NCBI GenBank assembly: GCA_954871525.1
Contig: OX940872.1
Coordinates: 7,029,180 to 7,093,179 of the forward strand
Source of the DNA: Parietaria judaica
Taxonomy: Eukaryota > Streptophyta > Magnoliopsida > Rosales > Urticaceae
Direction of reading: 5' to 3'
DNA: 64,000 nucleotides
The notes beneath the pieces are model-generated. The model did not search any database. It was not told the DNA's origin and saw only the letters and a program-made list of their open reading frames with translations. The position numbers were made by a program, and so were the translations under genes. Below are positions 1 to 10,889 of the stretch, one piece after another. Each line of letters opens with the position of its first letter. Position 1 is the stretch's first letter.

Positions 1-295
1 AGCCAGTTAACTATTTAAATAGAATTCCAATTACATTATTGTCTTCATGTTTTAATAAAATTAAAAAATTCATTTATTTTCATTAATTGAAAATATTGCT
101 ATTAATTGAAATAGCTATTAATATGGTAACAACCAAAACCAACAACGAATATCAACAAATTAAAAGACGCAAATTAACATAAATCAACAACGAATCAACG
201 TAAATCAACAACGAATCAACGTAAATTAACAATAAAAAATATTATTCATATTAAAATGTAAATACAATAATCAAATGTTTTAAATACAAAAAATA

Positions 296-560
296 ATCTC
301 TCTCTTTCTCTCTCCCGTAAGACCGCCGAAGCTTCGCCATCGATCTCCGTGGCCTCCGTGTTTCCGAGTGCGCAACCCCTCGGAGTACTTGTTGGTGAGG
401 CACGACCCGACGGTCTCCATACCCGCACTACACGTGAAATTGACGCGATGAGCTCGAGGCTCCGGAACTGCCTCTTGTTTCTCCTTGTCCACGATCGTCC
501 GAACCTCGGGAGAAGGGTTGCTCCTCGTCGGAGATTCATCTCTATCTCCTTCAAATATAT
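296..560 (-). pseudogene. GC-rich coding-like fragment, function unknown
   Basis: This is a second GC-rich island. The minus strand is open in two frames, one reading EGDRDESPTRSNPSPEVRT followed by charged and Gly/Arg-rich sequence. There is no clear start codon or recognisable domain. With the island at 912-1120 it may be another exon of the same source gene, carried by the putative MULE. Confidence 0.25.
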
Positions 561-911
561 TTTGAAGAAGTTCACGAAGGATAAACTTAAATAAACACAA
601 ATTAACAAACACAAATGTACAGTAAATAAACAAAATTTATTTTTAAAAAAATAAACATAATCAGTAAACTAAAATAAACACAGATTAAAGACATTAATAT
701 GGATCTACAACAAATTAAATCATATTATTTTTGAAAATTAAAAAATTAAAAATTACTAAACCGAATTAACATGAATTAATGAACATCAAGACGAATTAAT
801 TCACCGACTCTGTTGGTGGCGGTCGGAGCTTGACAGTGCGTGCAAAGGAGGTGGGTGGTGATTCAAACCCAGATTCGACGCTTCAGAGAGAAGGCGATGT
901 CTATTAGACTC

Positions 912-1120
912 CTACCTCGGTGATTGAGCGCAAAAACAGACTCCACGAAATCGTCGACGGACTCCGCGACTTCTCCGCCGGCGACATCATCTCCATCGAC
1001 GACGGATCGGCAGAGCGATCCCGCACGGTGCAGATCGAAGGTGTGTTGTGGACGGAGACTCTCCTCCGCAGGTCGGAGATGACCGGGACGGCGTGCTTCG
1101 CCGCCGCGCCGTCCGCCATG
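912..1120 (-). pseudogene. Gene-like first-exon fragment, function unknown
   Basis: Read on the minus strand, a CT-rich leader (1140-1200, a GA repeat on the plus strand) precedes an ATG in the context GGCCATGGCG. About 70 GC-rich codons beginning MADGAAAKHAVPVISDLRRR follow. The frame reaches a possible splice donor (GAG|GTAGGAGT) and then a stop. The composition differs sharply from the surrounding AT-rich DNA. I do not recognise the family. The plus strand is also open here (920-1240), so strand choice rests on the leader and start context. It is either a captured exon inside the flanking element or the first exon of a gene running out of the window. Confidence 0.35.
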
Positions 1121-1485
1121 GCCGACAAAGCTCGGAGGAGAGAGAGAAGCTCTGGTTATCGTTCAAAGAGAGAAGGAGAGAGAGAGAGAGAGAGAGAGAG
1201 AGTAATTAAATTTCAAAATTTGTGCATTCAAAATTTGTAATTAAATTCCAAAATTTGTGCACAATTAATAATACCTTGATTTGTGATGATAAGTTTAATT
1301 ACCATTTTAATTAATTACGAAAATATTAATCTAAAATGATTAATTAAAGGGTATTTAAGGAATAAAAATTGTTATTAATATGCCACCTCATGTTAATTTG
1401 CTATTTTACAAAATTAACCAAACTTTGGCTAATTTGCTAACCCATGTTTCAATCTGGCTATTTAGAGCAATTTCTCTTCAAAAAA

Positions 1486-3129
1486 CCATTACCGAATGAA
1501 AAACGGATCGGTCAATTTTACGGGCTTACTAACAAGTTACAACTGCAAATTTCATATGAAAGTAAAGTTATAGAGGTAAGATCTCAAATGAAATTAAAAT
1601 AATGTCTCAAACGGTCCGTAGGTTAAACGATATGTGCGGGAATAGTTTTTATAAATGAAAAAAAAAACGCTTAAATAGTCTTTCTGTTATGATTTAGTGA
1701 TGCTAATTATAGTCATCGGTGACACAAATTGTTGGACTTGGGACTTAACACACGCCAAATTCAATAATCACGGTATCACCTCTTAGCCATTGCTTAATAT
1801 TTGCGAAAACAAAAACCAGCAATTGATTCAAAGAGTTTTGACATATACGGAAAGCGATAAAATCCTCGAGTTTTCGCAGAATACAGGCAAAATTGCGAAC
1901 AGAAACTCGCAAATTCTGATTACAAATAAAATGATAAGAATAAGAACAACTGATCGTTGACTCAACCCCAATGTTAATGTGAATGTCATAGGAAGTCCAA
2001 TTTTCTTGGCCTAGAGCTCTTTTGCATTTGCTATGCATAGGACATGCTTTGATTGGTTTGACTCTTTTGAGTTTGCACTAATTGCCAAACCAAAAGGAAA
2101 AAGGAAACATTTCATAGATTTCATGCAAAGTGAAAACTTTATGTTCTTTAAAGATCACATCTCACCAAAAAGGTTGACAAAATATTGGGTAGGTCAATAA
2201 ATAAGATTTTGAGCTGTCATCACTCATCAGAGAACACTCCTAGATTTCACCTTCTAGTGAAAATTTTCAAAAGAAATAAAAAAATAAAAAAATAAAAGAT
2301 TTGACCCTTAATCTGTAATAACCGCGTCTTTTGTATTCGCTAAAAAAAATAAAAGATTACGAGAAAATTCGAAATATTGTCCTACAATGAAATGTTTGGG
2401 AAGTCATCGTCTTCTTTTTACACTTAGGATTTCCTCTTTTCTTCTCCAAACTCTCGGGATCGTCAACCGCAAGATACCGGCTCGATTTCCCGACCATATA
2501 AAATCAGGGTCCAGATATCTCAAATAAGATGGGCACTGAGCTACTGTTTCTCAATATTTTTGCTTACTTTGTCACTTGAATCATACAATTGTGGTTTAAT
2601 TTTCCTTTGACTCAACTAACTTATTCACAACTTGCTTCCACTATTTAAAACCATTCAAAAACCATTAATGTGAAATTTTGGCATTAAATGGCTCACGAGT
2701 TATTGCTGCTATCTTTTACGTGTTTGGGCACTGAATAAATTCATTTATAAGGGTAATATAGGCACCTAAAATTTAATGTTTGTAGTAGGGCATAAACCCA
2801 AAACCTAAAACAAGATAATATTAGCCGTAATTTTTTTTATGCCATAAAAAAAATCAAAATATTTGGTATTAATGCCGCTATAACAACCAGCAAACCAGTA
2901 TTGATTCTCTGCTCTAAAGGGTCATGTAGCAATTTTGATTCTTGATTCACGCACTATTGTAAGTTTAAGTCATAAAAAAGAAAATCAAATTTTCTCAAGA
3001 ATTTATCGTAAAACTAAGAAAAGCTATATCTAGATTCTCTAAGTATCGTCGAGAATTTCGATTTGGTATATTATCAGCAATTTATGGCCAATTAATTATA
3101 AATTTCATCTTTTTAAACTTAGTTCCCTC

Positions 3130-3166
<37 letters not shown>

Positions 3167-3523
3167 CGGTTTCTCTCTTTAATATTTATTTCCAAAAAGA
3201 TTACAATATAATAATTAAATAGTGGGGTGCTTAAGGAAATATAATTGTTCACAATTTCACAATATTGTAGTTGGTTTATTGAATTAAATAGACTTTAACT
3301 ACCCTCTCTACCCCTATTTAATTATTTAAAATACTTTAAGCCATAACACTTATATTTTTACCTGCCCTCTTGCAATTTCTAATTTAGACCCATAATTAAA
3401 TAAGCAATCTCATGTAACTTACTTCTGAAAAAAGCAACACTTGCTTTTCAAAAGTAATTGTCCTCTTCAAAATATATGACTTTTATGAAGGGTACCGCTT
3501 AATCTATTGAACTTATCCTTGCA
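1486..3523. other. AT-rich intergenic DNA
   Basis: No supportable gene. There is an (AT)n run near 3137-3165 and scattered A/T tracts. The open frame at 1745-2038 on the minus strand has no recognisable domain or coding-like composition. Confidence 0.6.
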
Positions 3524-3531
3524 ATATAAAC

Positions 3532-3715
3532 CAAGGTATTAAATTTCTCGAATATCCATCGGTATGCTCATCGAAAATCTTTTTTTTTCGAGGATATGCG
3601 AAACGATATATCCATCGGCATATGCATCGATTTACCTATGAGATAAATCGACAAGCGATATATCCATAAAATGAAAAGTGCGAAACGACATCGGCAAGCG
3701 ATATTTAAAACCTTG
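3532..3715. mobile_element. CAAGG-type hAT-like MITE, copy A (184 bp)
   Basis: The terminal inverted repeats read CAAGGTATTAAAT at the left and, in reverse complement, CAAGGTTTTAAAT at the right. The flanking 8-mers are ATATAAAC (3524-3531) and GTATAAAC (3716-3723), which differ at one base. An 8-bp target duplication and a YARGG start fit the hAT superfamily. The interior repeats short motifs such as CGATATATCC and GGCAAGCGATAT. There is no coding capacity, so it would need a transposase in trans. Related copies lie at 41508-41700, 27145-27287 (truncated) and about 47290-47487 (degenerate). Confidence 0.8.
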
Positions 3716-3723
3716 GTATAAAC

Positions 3724-4292
3724 TAGGGGTGAGCATTTTAGACTCAACCCAATCCGTTGGAGACCCGACCCCAATATAACTCGCTCAAAATTGGGTCGGA
3801 TCGGGCTGGACCCGACTATTATTCGGGTCGGGGTCGGGTCCAAAACCTTAGGTCAGGTCGGGGTCTCCGACCCGACCAATGTAATTAATATATATTTCAT
3901 ATTATTTTTTATTCAAGTAGTGCAATCTTTAGCCTTTAAAAATTTCTCATTCTCAATTTTATTTACATTCAAAGACCGTTCAATCTCTCATTTTCATGTT
4001 TTACATTGTTTAGAGTATGTTTGTTTGATTAAATTTGTTTGGGGTATTTTTACTTGAATTTTGAGTTACATTGATCTATTTTTTTCATATTATTTTTTGT
4101 TATATAAGAGTAAATTTTAATTAATCGGGCCATGGCGACCCAAACCAACCCAGCCCGATTTTTATCGGGTCGGTTTGGTTCGGGCATTAAAAAATTTTGG
4201 GTCGGATCGGGCTTTTTTTTAGGAACCCAAGTGATCGGGTCGGGTCCATAAAAAGCGTCGGGGCGGCCCAACCCAACCCATGTTCACCCCTA
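3724..4292. mobile_element. hAT-type non-autonomous element (569 bp)
   Basis: The left end TAGGGGTGAGCA and right end TGTTCACCCCTA form perfect 12-bp terminal inverted repeats. Identical 8-bp target duplications GTATAAAC lie at 3716-3723 and 4293-4300. Subterminal regions are rich in GGGTCGG/CCGACCC repeats. No transposase is encoded. It lies directly beside the MITE at 3532-3715, sharing the target octamer, so one element inserted into the target duplication of the other. Confidence 0.9.
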
Positions 4293-4844
4293 GTATAAAC
4301 GACCAATACCAATCAATTCTTTTTTTTTTTTGAAATAACCAATCAATTCATTTTAAACTATATAACTTAATAAGCATAGTTATATAAAATAATATTTTCA
4401 AATTGATTAGCGATTTAAGAAATTCATTAATTATACGACGACGTAATCAAATAAAATAAAAAATATATAAATTTGACATATAATTAATAATTAAATATTA
4501 AATACCATATATAAAAATGCATAAAAAATATATTTTATTCTTTAATCATGTTTTATTGAATCTAATTGTGTTATCATACTCGTGTCGTGTTCACCTGCTA
4601 TTCAATTGCGTTAATTATATTCGACACGGTCATATCTCGTGTTTGGACCACATTGTCACTCAGTAAGTACTACTTTTGTCTCATATATAATAAATTGGGT
4701 AAATTGCGGCTAACGTACCTAATGTTTATTTTTTGCGGATTATATACCCAATGTTTATTTTTGACGGCTAATGTACCCAAACTTTATTCCGTTAGATTTT
4801 TCATGTTTTCCGTCACTTGGCCGTCAACGAGTGATATGTACACT

Positions 4845-5287
4845 TTTTGTATTTTTGACATAACTCACTCAATTTTTGTCCAAATTTTATACGACCTACA
4901 GTTGGAAAGATAAGAGATAGATCTACATTTTTGTGTTTTAAGTTTTGTAAAAAACGTTTTTTATTATTCCAAAATTTCAATTACAACGTAAAGCTGGACA
5001 TTAGTTTAATACAAATTTTTTATTGCGAGCAAATTTAATATACTTAATGATTTTTTATGATGAAATGTTAAACTAAAAAGTTGTAGATAAATATTTATCT
5101 TTCCAACTGTGCTTTATTTATAAATTTTGGACGACCAAAGAGTGAGTTATGCTAAAAAGATGAAAGATGTGTATTTTTGGTATAACTTACTTATTTTTTG
5201 TCCAAAATTTATAAATAAACTACCGTTGAAAAGATAAAAAGATTTATCTACAACATTCTAGTTTTACGTTTTATCATAAAAAAACAT
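4845..5287. repeat. Foldback repeat with three copies of a ~110-bp unit
   Basis: A unit containing ATAACTCACTC..TTTTTGTCCAAA and ..GTTGGAAAGATAA..ATCTAC occurs three times: about 4850-4960 (+), 5046-5165 (-) and 5168-5287 (+). The second and third copies form an almost continuous palindrome of about 240 bp centred near 5166. It looks like a foldback MITE or a fragment of an inverted-repeat transposon. No target duplication was identified. Confidence 0.65.
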
Positions 5288-5289
5288 TA

Positions 5290-5525
5290 TGTATCTACAA
5301 CTTCCCCCATTAATTATGATATGTCACCTTCTCTCTCCTCCGTCAACTTCTCCTTTCTTTGTTCGTTCACTTGCCTTCACCTTTGCCCTCCTTCTCCTTT
5401 CGTTCACCGTCTGCGGACGCCGGTTGCTACCCTCCTTCTCCGTTCGTTCATCGTTTGTGAGCGCCGTTCATTCACCGTTCACTGTTTGTTGTCATTCTCT
5501 CTGCCTTCTTTCGGAGCTCATTCAT
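5290..5525. other. Pyrimidine-rich stretch with CGTTC(A/G)TTC repeats
   Basis: CT-rich DNA with recurrent CGTTCGTTC/CGTTCACCGT words. Open frames exist on the plus strand but are low complexity (Ser/Phe/Leu-rich), and none is a credible gene. Confidence 0.4.
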
Positions 5526-5819
5526 CTTATTTTAAAGATATATGCTTCATATTCTCAATGTTCCTTTGTTGCTATGTATATACGCATGTGTTGTGTTTCT
5601 TTAATGGTTGCATGCAAGCGATTTTGCTGTATTTTGGTTTTTCACGATTTGACATTGGTTTTCTTAAATGTTCTCATGTATATATCATATATGTGCTGTG
5701 TGTTTGGTAATTTAATTTACGATTTGAGATTTGCAGTTTTTTTGTTTTATGTATATATATCATAAATTTATAGATTTTTTGGTAATTTAATTTACGATTA
5801 GAAATTTGTTTCTATACAC

Positions 5820-6190
5820 AAGATTCGTAAATATTTCGTAAATATATTTATATTTTTCGTAATTATGTAATTACAAAGATGTAAATAAATTTACTAAATT
5901 GTAAATATAGTTAGAACTTAGAATTGATTATGTATTTTTAGGTAATTATGAATAGATGAGAAACCCATATCAACGAAGTTGTAAATAAAATTACTAAATC
6001 GTAAATATAGTTACGTAAAAATAAAGAATCGTAAAATATATTTACATAAAATACTCAATCGTAAAAATCATTACCTGAAAATATAGAATCGTAAACATAG
6101 ATACGTTTCTCTTTCATTCAGAATCGTAAATATATTTACAGAAAAATACACAATCGTAAATATAAATTGTTACAAAATCGTAACAATTTC
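5820..6190. repeat. Degenerate short-unit repeat around the word AATCGTAAA
   Basis: The motif (A)ATCGTAAA(TA) recurs roughly every 30-40 bp about ten times, often followed by TA(G/T)TTAC. This looks like an old minisatellite. No coding sequence. Confidence 0.55.
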
Positions 6191-6744
6191 CTATTAATCA
6201 GTTTTTTTTTTACTTTTAATCCCCAATAAATCAGTATTTAAAAAAAAAATCAAATCAATTGTTAACTAACTAATAGGGGAAAAAAGATTCAGATTGTAAC
6301 GGTCAACGTGATTTGTAAATTATTATCGAAAATATTACTAATTAATAGAGGAGATTTGTTTCACTTTACTACATTTCAGGAATTTTTTTAATTAAATTAA
6401 AAAAACGAATTAAAAAAATTAAACCTGATTTCTGTTTAAAATTACAAGGGCAATTTAGTCCACATTTCAATTTAAAGGTGGTTATGTTTACCATATTTAG
6501 AAATGGGCATTTTTTTGAAACCTTGAGCCATAAATGGGTATTTGCCTCATTTATCCTTTTGAGAATTATAAAAAATTTGAGGGTGAATAATAGAATATTT
6601 GATGTATTGAGAGTTATTTTATGAAGTTTCCTAATAATACTGGGTTTTATTTCTAATTTCTTATTTTTTTTATCTATATATATTCAGCTTAAGTTGCTAA
6701 TGCATTTCAATAAAAGAAATTACAAACCAATTTTACTTGATTTT

Positions 6745-6822
6745 TTTCTTCTGTATATATATAAAATTCATCTGTCTATTTTTTTTTTTGTATATATATA
6801 AAATTCATCTGTCTATTTTCTT
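6745..6822. repeat. Tandem duplication of ~40 bp
   Basis: GTATATATATAAAATTCATC TGTCTATTTT occurs twice in direct tandem, separated by a T tract. The copies are almost identical, so the duplication is recent. Confidence 0.8.
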
Positions 6823-7433
6823 TTCTCTACTTGCGACCGTAAATTTATAGACTTTTGGGATATCTGCGGCATAAATATCTAATCATATCTTAGCTGGCAC
6901 TGGCAATGGCAATGGCATATGTCAAATTAGTGTTTGTTAAATTTGAAACGTACGTATGTCTCTAGTTTGATAAAAATACTGAATAATACAAATACTTCTG
7001 GAGTTTATCATAGATTTATATGTGTCCTTTATGTAATAGACCTTAACGGAATATACGAAAAATTGAGACCTCGCCACAACTTTTTCTATATATATGAGTG
7101 CAATGAGTAAAGAATTACATACTTGTGTCCCTAGCTTTCTCTAAACTAAGCTAAAAGACATATACATTAATGACCATCGTTGTTACCCAAAGAAACAACC
7201 CGAGACTTGCACTCTTTTTACAGTCCCATAATCAATCGAATTCGAACGTGATATGCTCTTATTATGCTACGCACATGCAATTCTTTTGCTCGTGGCACTA
7301 CCAAACAAGCCATGCATTAAACCATGGCAGTAAGGACCACACATGACACAACACAAAGTCGTTATGGCTCTCATGCAAACCCTATTCTATTTCACGTCCC
7401 TATCAACCCCACCCACCATACAATATCTCATCA

Positions 7434-7526
7434 AAACCCTAACCCCTCCAAAGAAAAAGAAGCGACCCCATTCAAGACCCTCACCCACACGCCATTAACG
7501 CTCTCAAGCCCTTCCCAGTATATATA
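7434..7526 (+). promoter_or_regulatory. Promoter elements of the SAM-domain gene (telo-box, TATA)
   Basis: AAACCCTAA (telo-box, common in promoters active in dividing cells) lies at 7434-7442. TATATATA lies at 7519-7526 and is the best TATA candidate before the ATG at 7562. If that TATA is used, the leader is only about 10-15 nt, so transcription may start further upstream. Confidence 0.5.
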
Positions 7527-7561
7527 CTCATCTTCTCTGCGGACTCATAGGGTTCATCCCA

Positions 7562-8452
7562 ATGGACTGGTTTTCGTGGCTTTCGAAGGCGGGGCTCGAG
7601 CCCCCTCTCGTTTACGAGTACGGCCTCGCTCTGGGCCGCAACGAGCTTCAGCAGGAGGACATCGCCTACTTCGACCACGAGTTTCTGCAGAGCATGGGAA
7701 TCACCGTCGCCAAGCACAGGCTCGAGATTCTCAAGCTCGCGAAGAAGGAGAGTATAAACCCTAACCCTCGGTCTCTCTCCCGGCTCTTCGTCGCCATTCG
7801 GAAGAGCGCGAAGATGAAGTCCTTCGGGAAGTACTTCACCAAGCTCGTGTTTCACGAACAGGATCAGGATATCCACCATAATCACCATCATCTTCATGAT
7901 CATCGTCGTCATGATCACCATCTTCATCAGCAGCAGTGGAAAGGAGCCCTGCTGAGGAAGCAGAGAAGCGAAGACGAAGGGAAGGGTGATATTGGTCCGG
8001 GTTTGAAGACCCGGGCCTTGGCCCTATCCGGGCCCTTGGATTACCGGGTCCACGAGAAGTTGATGTGTCACAACAGCAAGAGCCTGAAGCTCTCCGGGCC
8101 GTTGGACGGGAAGGTCAACGAGCGGCTGATGTACCCAAACAAGAGTCCGAGGCTGACGGGCCCTGGCTTCGGGCCTGTCATTGGGCGGGCGCCAGCCGAG
8201 AGGCTCATGATCTCGGCCGTTACGAGGAGCCCGAGGCTCTCGGGGCCGTTGGACGGGAGGGGCCAAGATCGGGTATTGGTGGCCCCCGCCGGAACGGCCG
8301 CGCCAACGAAGAGCCCGAAAATGCCTGGGCCGTTGGAAGGGAGGGTTTTGAGCCCAAAGATTTGCAGCCCATATGAGAAGGAGAAAGTGGACGTTGAGTA
8401 TGATGAGCACTCGCTTTGGACTGCTTTGTTCCATGACATGAAGCCCACTTAG
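7562..8452 (+). CDS. SAM-domain protein with C-terminal SGPL repeats
   Basis: Intronless, 296 codons. Residues 1-62 read as a sterile alpha motif (WFSWLSKAGLEPPLVYEYG.., ending MGITVAKHRLEILKLAKK), a helical domain that mediates protein-protein or self-association. A basic segment follows (70-96), then a His-rich linker (98-123, about 13 His). Five degenerate repeats built on SP(R/K)LSGPLDG...RLM lie near 155, 176, 196, 224 and 252, and an acidic/aromatic tail ends HSLWTALFHDMKPT. The start is supported because the SAM fold begins at once and no upstream in-frame start is needed. The gene is much more GC-rich than its flanks. Several antisense frames are open only because of this composition. 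It is a plant SAM-family member of unknown specific role; the repeats could be docking or phosphorylation sites (inference). Confidence 0.88.
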   Translation: MDWFSWLSKAGLEPPLVYEYGLALGRNELQQEDIAYFDHEFLQSMGITVAKHRLEILKLAKKESINPNPRSLSRLFVAIRKSAKMKSFGKYFTKLVFHEQDQDIHHNHHHLHDHRRHDHHLHQQQWKGALLRKQRSEDEGKGDIGPGLKTRALALSGPLDYRVHEKLMCHNSKSLKLSGPLDGKVNERLMYPNKSPRLTGPGFGPVIGRAPAERLMISAVTRSPRLSGPLDGRGQDRVLVAPAGTAAPTKSPKMPGPLEGRVLSPKICSPYEKEKVDVEYDEHSLWTALFHDMKPT

Positions 8453-9180
8453 GGTTATAATTTTTAATTTTTAATTTTTGTGATATTTTCATAATATGTA
8501 CAACTTATATATATATATATATATATATATTATACATACATGGTTTTTCTCCAAGTTATACATATATTGTTCATTCATTCGTTTGTTTGTTTGTTTCTAG
8601 TGCATGTTTGTACGGTTTTTTTTTCTATTGATGAGTGTTTTTCTTTTAAATTAATGTTACGAAACGAGAATTTGAACATTGGACGTGAAATATAAATTAT
8701 TACATGCTATTTTTAATTAGTTTATGCCCAATTTTTAATTTTAAATATATTTCTATAGGTATGTAGTGCAGCCTTGTATTTTCTTCTTTGTTTGTTTTTT
8801 TTTTTTTTTTAAGGAAAGAAAGTTGCGAGTTTTGTTGTAAATATGGGATCCCGGTTTTTAATTAAACCCGGTTCCGCTGTTTTACATATCGTCTCTGGCC
8901 TAGTTTTTCCATTAATTTGTAATTTATTGGAGTATTTATTTGTGATTAATGGGGTAGATAAGGAAGAAAGTGGTCCAAAAGATTATCACTAATAAGTTTG
9001 ATTATCATTAATTGAGGTAGGTGCAAAAATTCTTATAAGTTAATTACTAGCTTAATTAGTTCTCATTAATTATACCTCCTATTATGATTGGCCAACTTAA
9101 TAATTTTACGTACGTACAAGAATAATGATTCAATTATGTAGTGCCAAAAAACAGGTGAGTTTGAATTCTGATTAATACAA
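8453..9180. other. 3' flank of the SAM gene, AT-rich
   Basis: AT-rich, with an (AT)n run near 8503-8530 and T tracts. It probably holds the 3' UTR; no single poly(A) signal can be assigned. No gene seen. Confidence 0.5.
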
Positions 9181-9329
9181 TTAAAGATATCACAACCTAC
9201 TACAAACTGTACATTTACCGGAAGCACGGTCACGGTGCAACGATGGTAGGATGTTCGACGGTGTAAGCAATAGCCGTAAAAGGGTCAAATGGTGTTGGCT
9301 GTAGGAGCAACTACTGTAGGTACGGCGAC

Positions 9330-9980
9330 CGTAAATTCAACCCAACACGATCTTATTAGGCTTTTAAAAAAGCGACCAACCCAACCCAAAAAAAATTAAA
9401 AAAAATTGAAGACCCAATCCAACCCAGTCTGAAAAACTCTGGGTCGGGTTGCGTTATTGGGCTGAACTAAAAATGAATAATATTTTTTTATATACCAAAT
9501 AACACTTATATTACAACTTTCAGTCACTAAACATAAATTTAATATAAATTTTTTAAACATCTACCTCAAAAACTAAAATTATTATAGTCTTAAACATACA
9601 ATAACAAAGAACGAAACATAGTCATAAAGTACAAACATAGTCGTAAACATAAACTAGAAGCATATTTGTAAATATAAAATTATAACTAAACATAAAGATA
9701 AGAGTACATAGCTATTTTATTTTTTACTTGTTATGTGTTTTTACTTCTTTAAAAAAAGACATCATAAAATTAAAAATATTTTTTTTATAAAAAAAATTTG
9801 GCTGTGTCAATTAAGCTGGCCGAACCTAATACATCAGCCCCAACTCTGACTCAACTATTTTTTCGGGTTGTACCTAACTCAACCCAACTCAATATTTATT
9901 GAGTCAATTTAGTTAAATTAGATTGGGGTCCGTTCCAATTAAGTTGGGTAGGACTTGAGTTTTTTTTTTTTTTTTTTTAC
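9330..9980. mobile_element. Degenerate hAT-like element, relative of the one at 56819-57153
   Basis: The order of words CCCAATCCAACCCAG.., AAAAACTCTGGGT.GGGTT, ATTGGGCTGAACTAAAA and ..AAATAACACTTA.ATT is shared with 56819-57153. A GGGTTGGGTAGG-type region precedes a T tract at the right end. Terminal repeats and target duplication are eroded. Short similar words (..CCTACT.CAAA.T.TACATTTAC) flank it near 9195 and 10180. Confidence 0.5.
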
Positions 9981-10889
9981 GCTCCTAAACAAATAACAGT
10001 GAACCAAATATTTTTCATAATTTCACTAAAAAAATATATGTATTATATATTTTTTCGTTCTTTCAGTTTCAGTATAAACAAATAATTCCTTTAAACAAAT
10101 AATTACCGATGCACTAATTATTTGATCGGAGTAGATTGTGTGTCGAAAAGAACACTGCATTTAAAGATCATCACAGAACCTACTGTAAATCTATACATTT
10201 ACTAGGGCCATAATTGGTGTTAATTATTAACTAGTAATAAGTTTGAGTAACTTTTATTTAATTAAATTACTTGCTTGTCACATGGCCTTGTGACTAACTA
10301 CTTATTATTCTGCGTCAATTTACCTCTTCAACTTTTTACTGTATCAATTTTGAGACACTTTGGATATTTAGTGTGAAAAGTGATACAATACAGATTGATA
10401 ATTTCAGACAGGCGAACATATTCAAGGAGCAAATTGATATTATAATAACAATAAAAAAAAAAAAAATTACAAATTCAAAGGTTATAATTTACCATAAATT
10501 TTAATCTTATATATTTGCTAAGTATAAATGCTGTTAATTCTTAATTAGTGAAGGGTCATGTATCAACTTTAGTGATGGGTCGTGAAAAATATTCGATCTA
10601 ATATTTGCTCATATAATCACGGTTCTAAATTTTCTCAATATTTGCTCATACACGTAAAATGGAAGTAGCGGTTTCTGATCAATCGGTATCGGTATCGATA
10701 TCTAAAACTATGATTACATGTATATTATTAATTAGTAGACAAACCACTTACATATGGTGTCCCTTCGGATTACAAATCAGACTACATTTCAACATCTCAA
10801 ACCCTGATACACTCAAAAATTGATTTTAGTAACACCCATGAACATAAACAAAACTTATAATACCTAATCATAACAAAAAGAAACCCCGT
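9981..10889. other. AT-rich intergenic DNA 3' of the transporter gene
   Basis: No gene. Around 10660-10712 there is a short stretch (CGGTATCGGTATCGATATC) resembling the interior of the CAAGG-type MITEs. The last ~100 bases before 10890 should include the transporter 3' UTR. Confidence 0.5.

Larger units (their letters stand above)
1..1476. mobile_element. Right part of a probable Mutator-like (Pack-MULE-like) element
   Basis: The segment ends at 1476 with a sequence whose reverse complement begins GAGAAATTGCTCTAAATAGCC, the look of a plant Mutator-like terminus. It is followed by the A-rich 9-mer TTCAAAAAA at 1477-1485, a possible target duplication. Inside are two GC-rich, coding-like islands (about 300-560 and 790-1200) in otherwise very AT-rich DNA, as expected when a MULE has captured gene fragments. 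The window begins with AGCCAG, which also occurs in the right terminus, so the left end may lie just outside the window; that match is only six bases. Family and boundaries are inference. Confidence 0.4.

Noticed and set aside
5289..5765. 158-codon plus-strand ORF
   Set aside because: Low-complexity CT-rich DNA giving Ser/Phe/Leu/Cys residues; no domain or start context.
5820..6190. CRISPR-like periodic repeat
   Set aside because: Spacing and sequence are irregular, and the window is a plant nuclear genome.
7481..8492. Minus-strand and other-frame ORFs over the SAM gene
   Set aside because: No domains; they follow from the high GC content and the repeats of the real gene.
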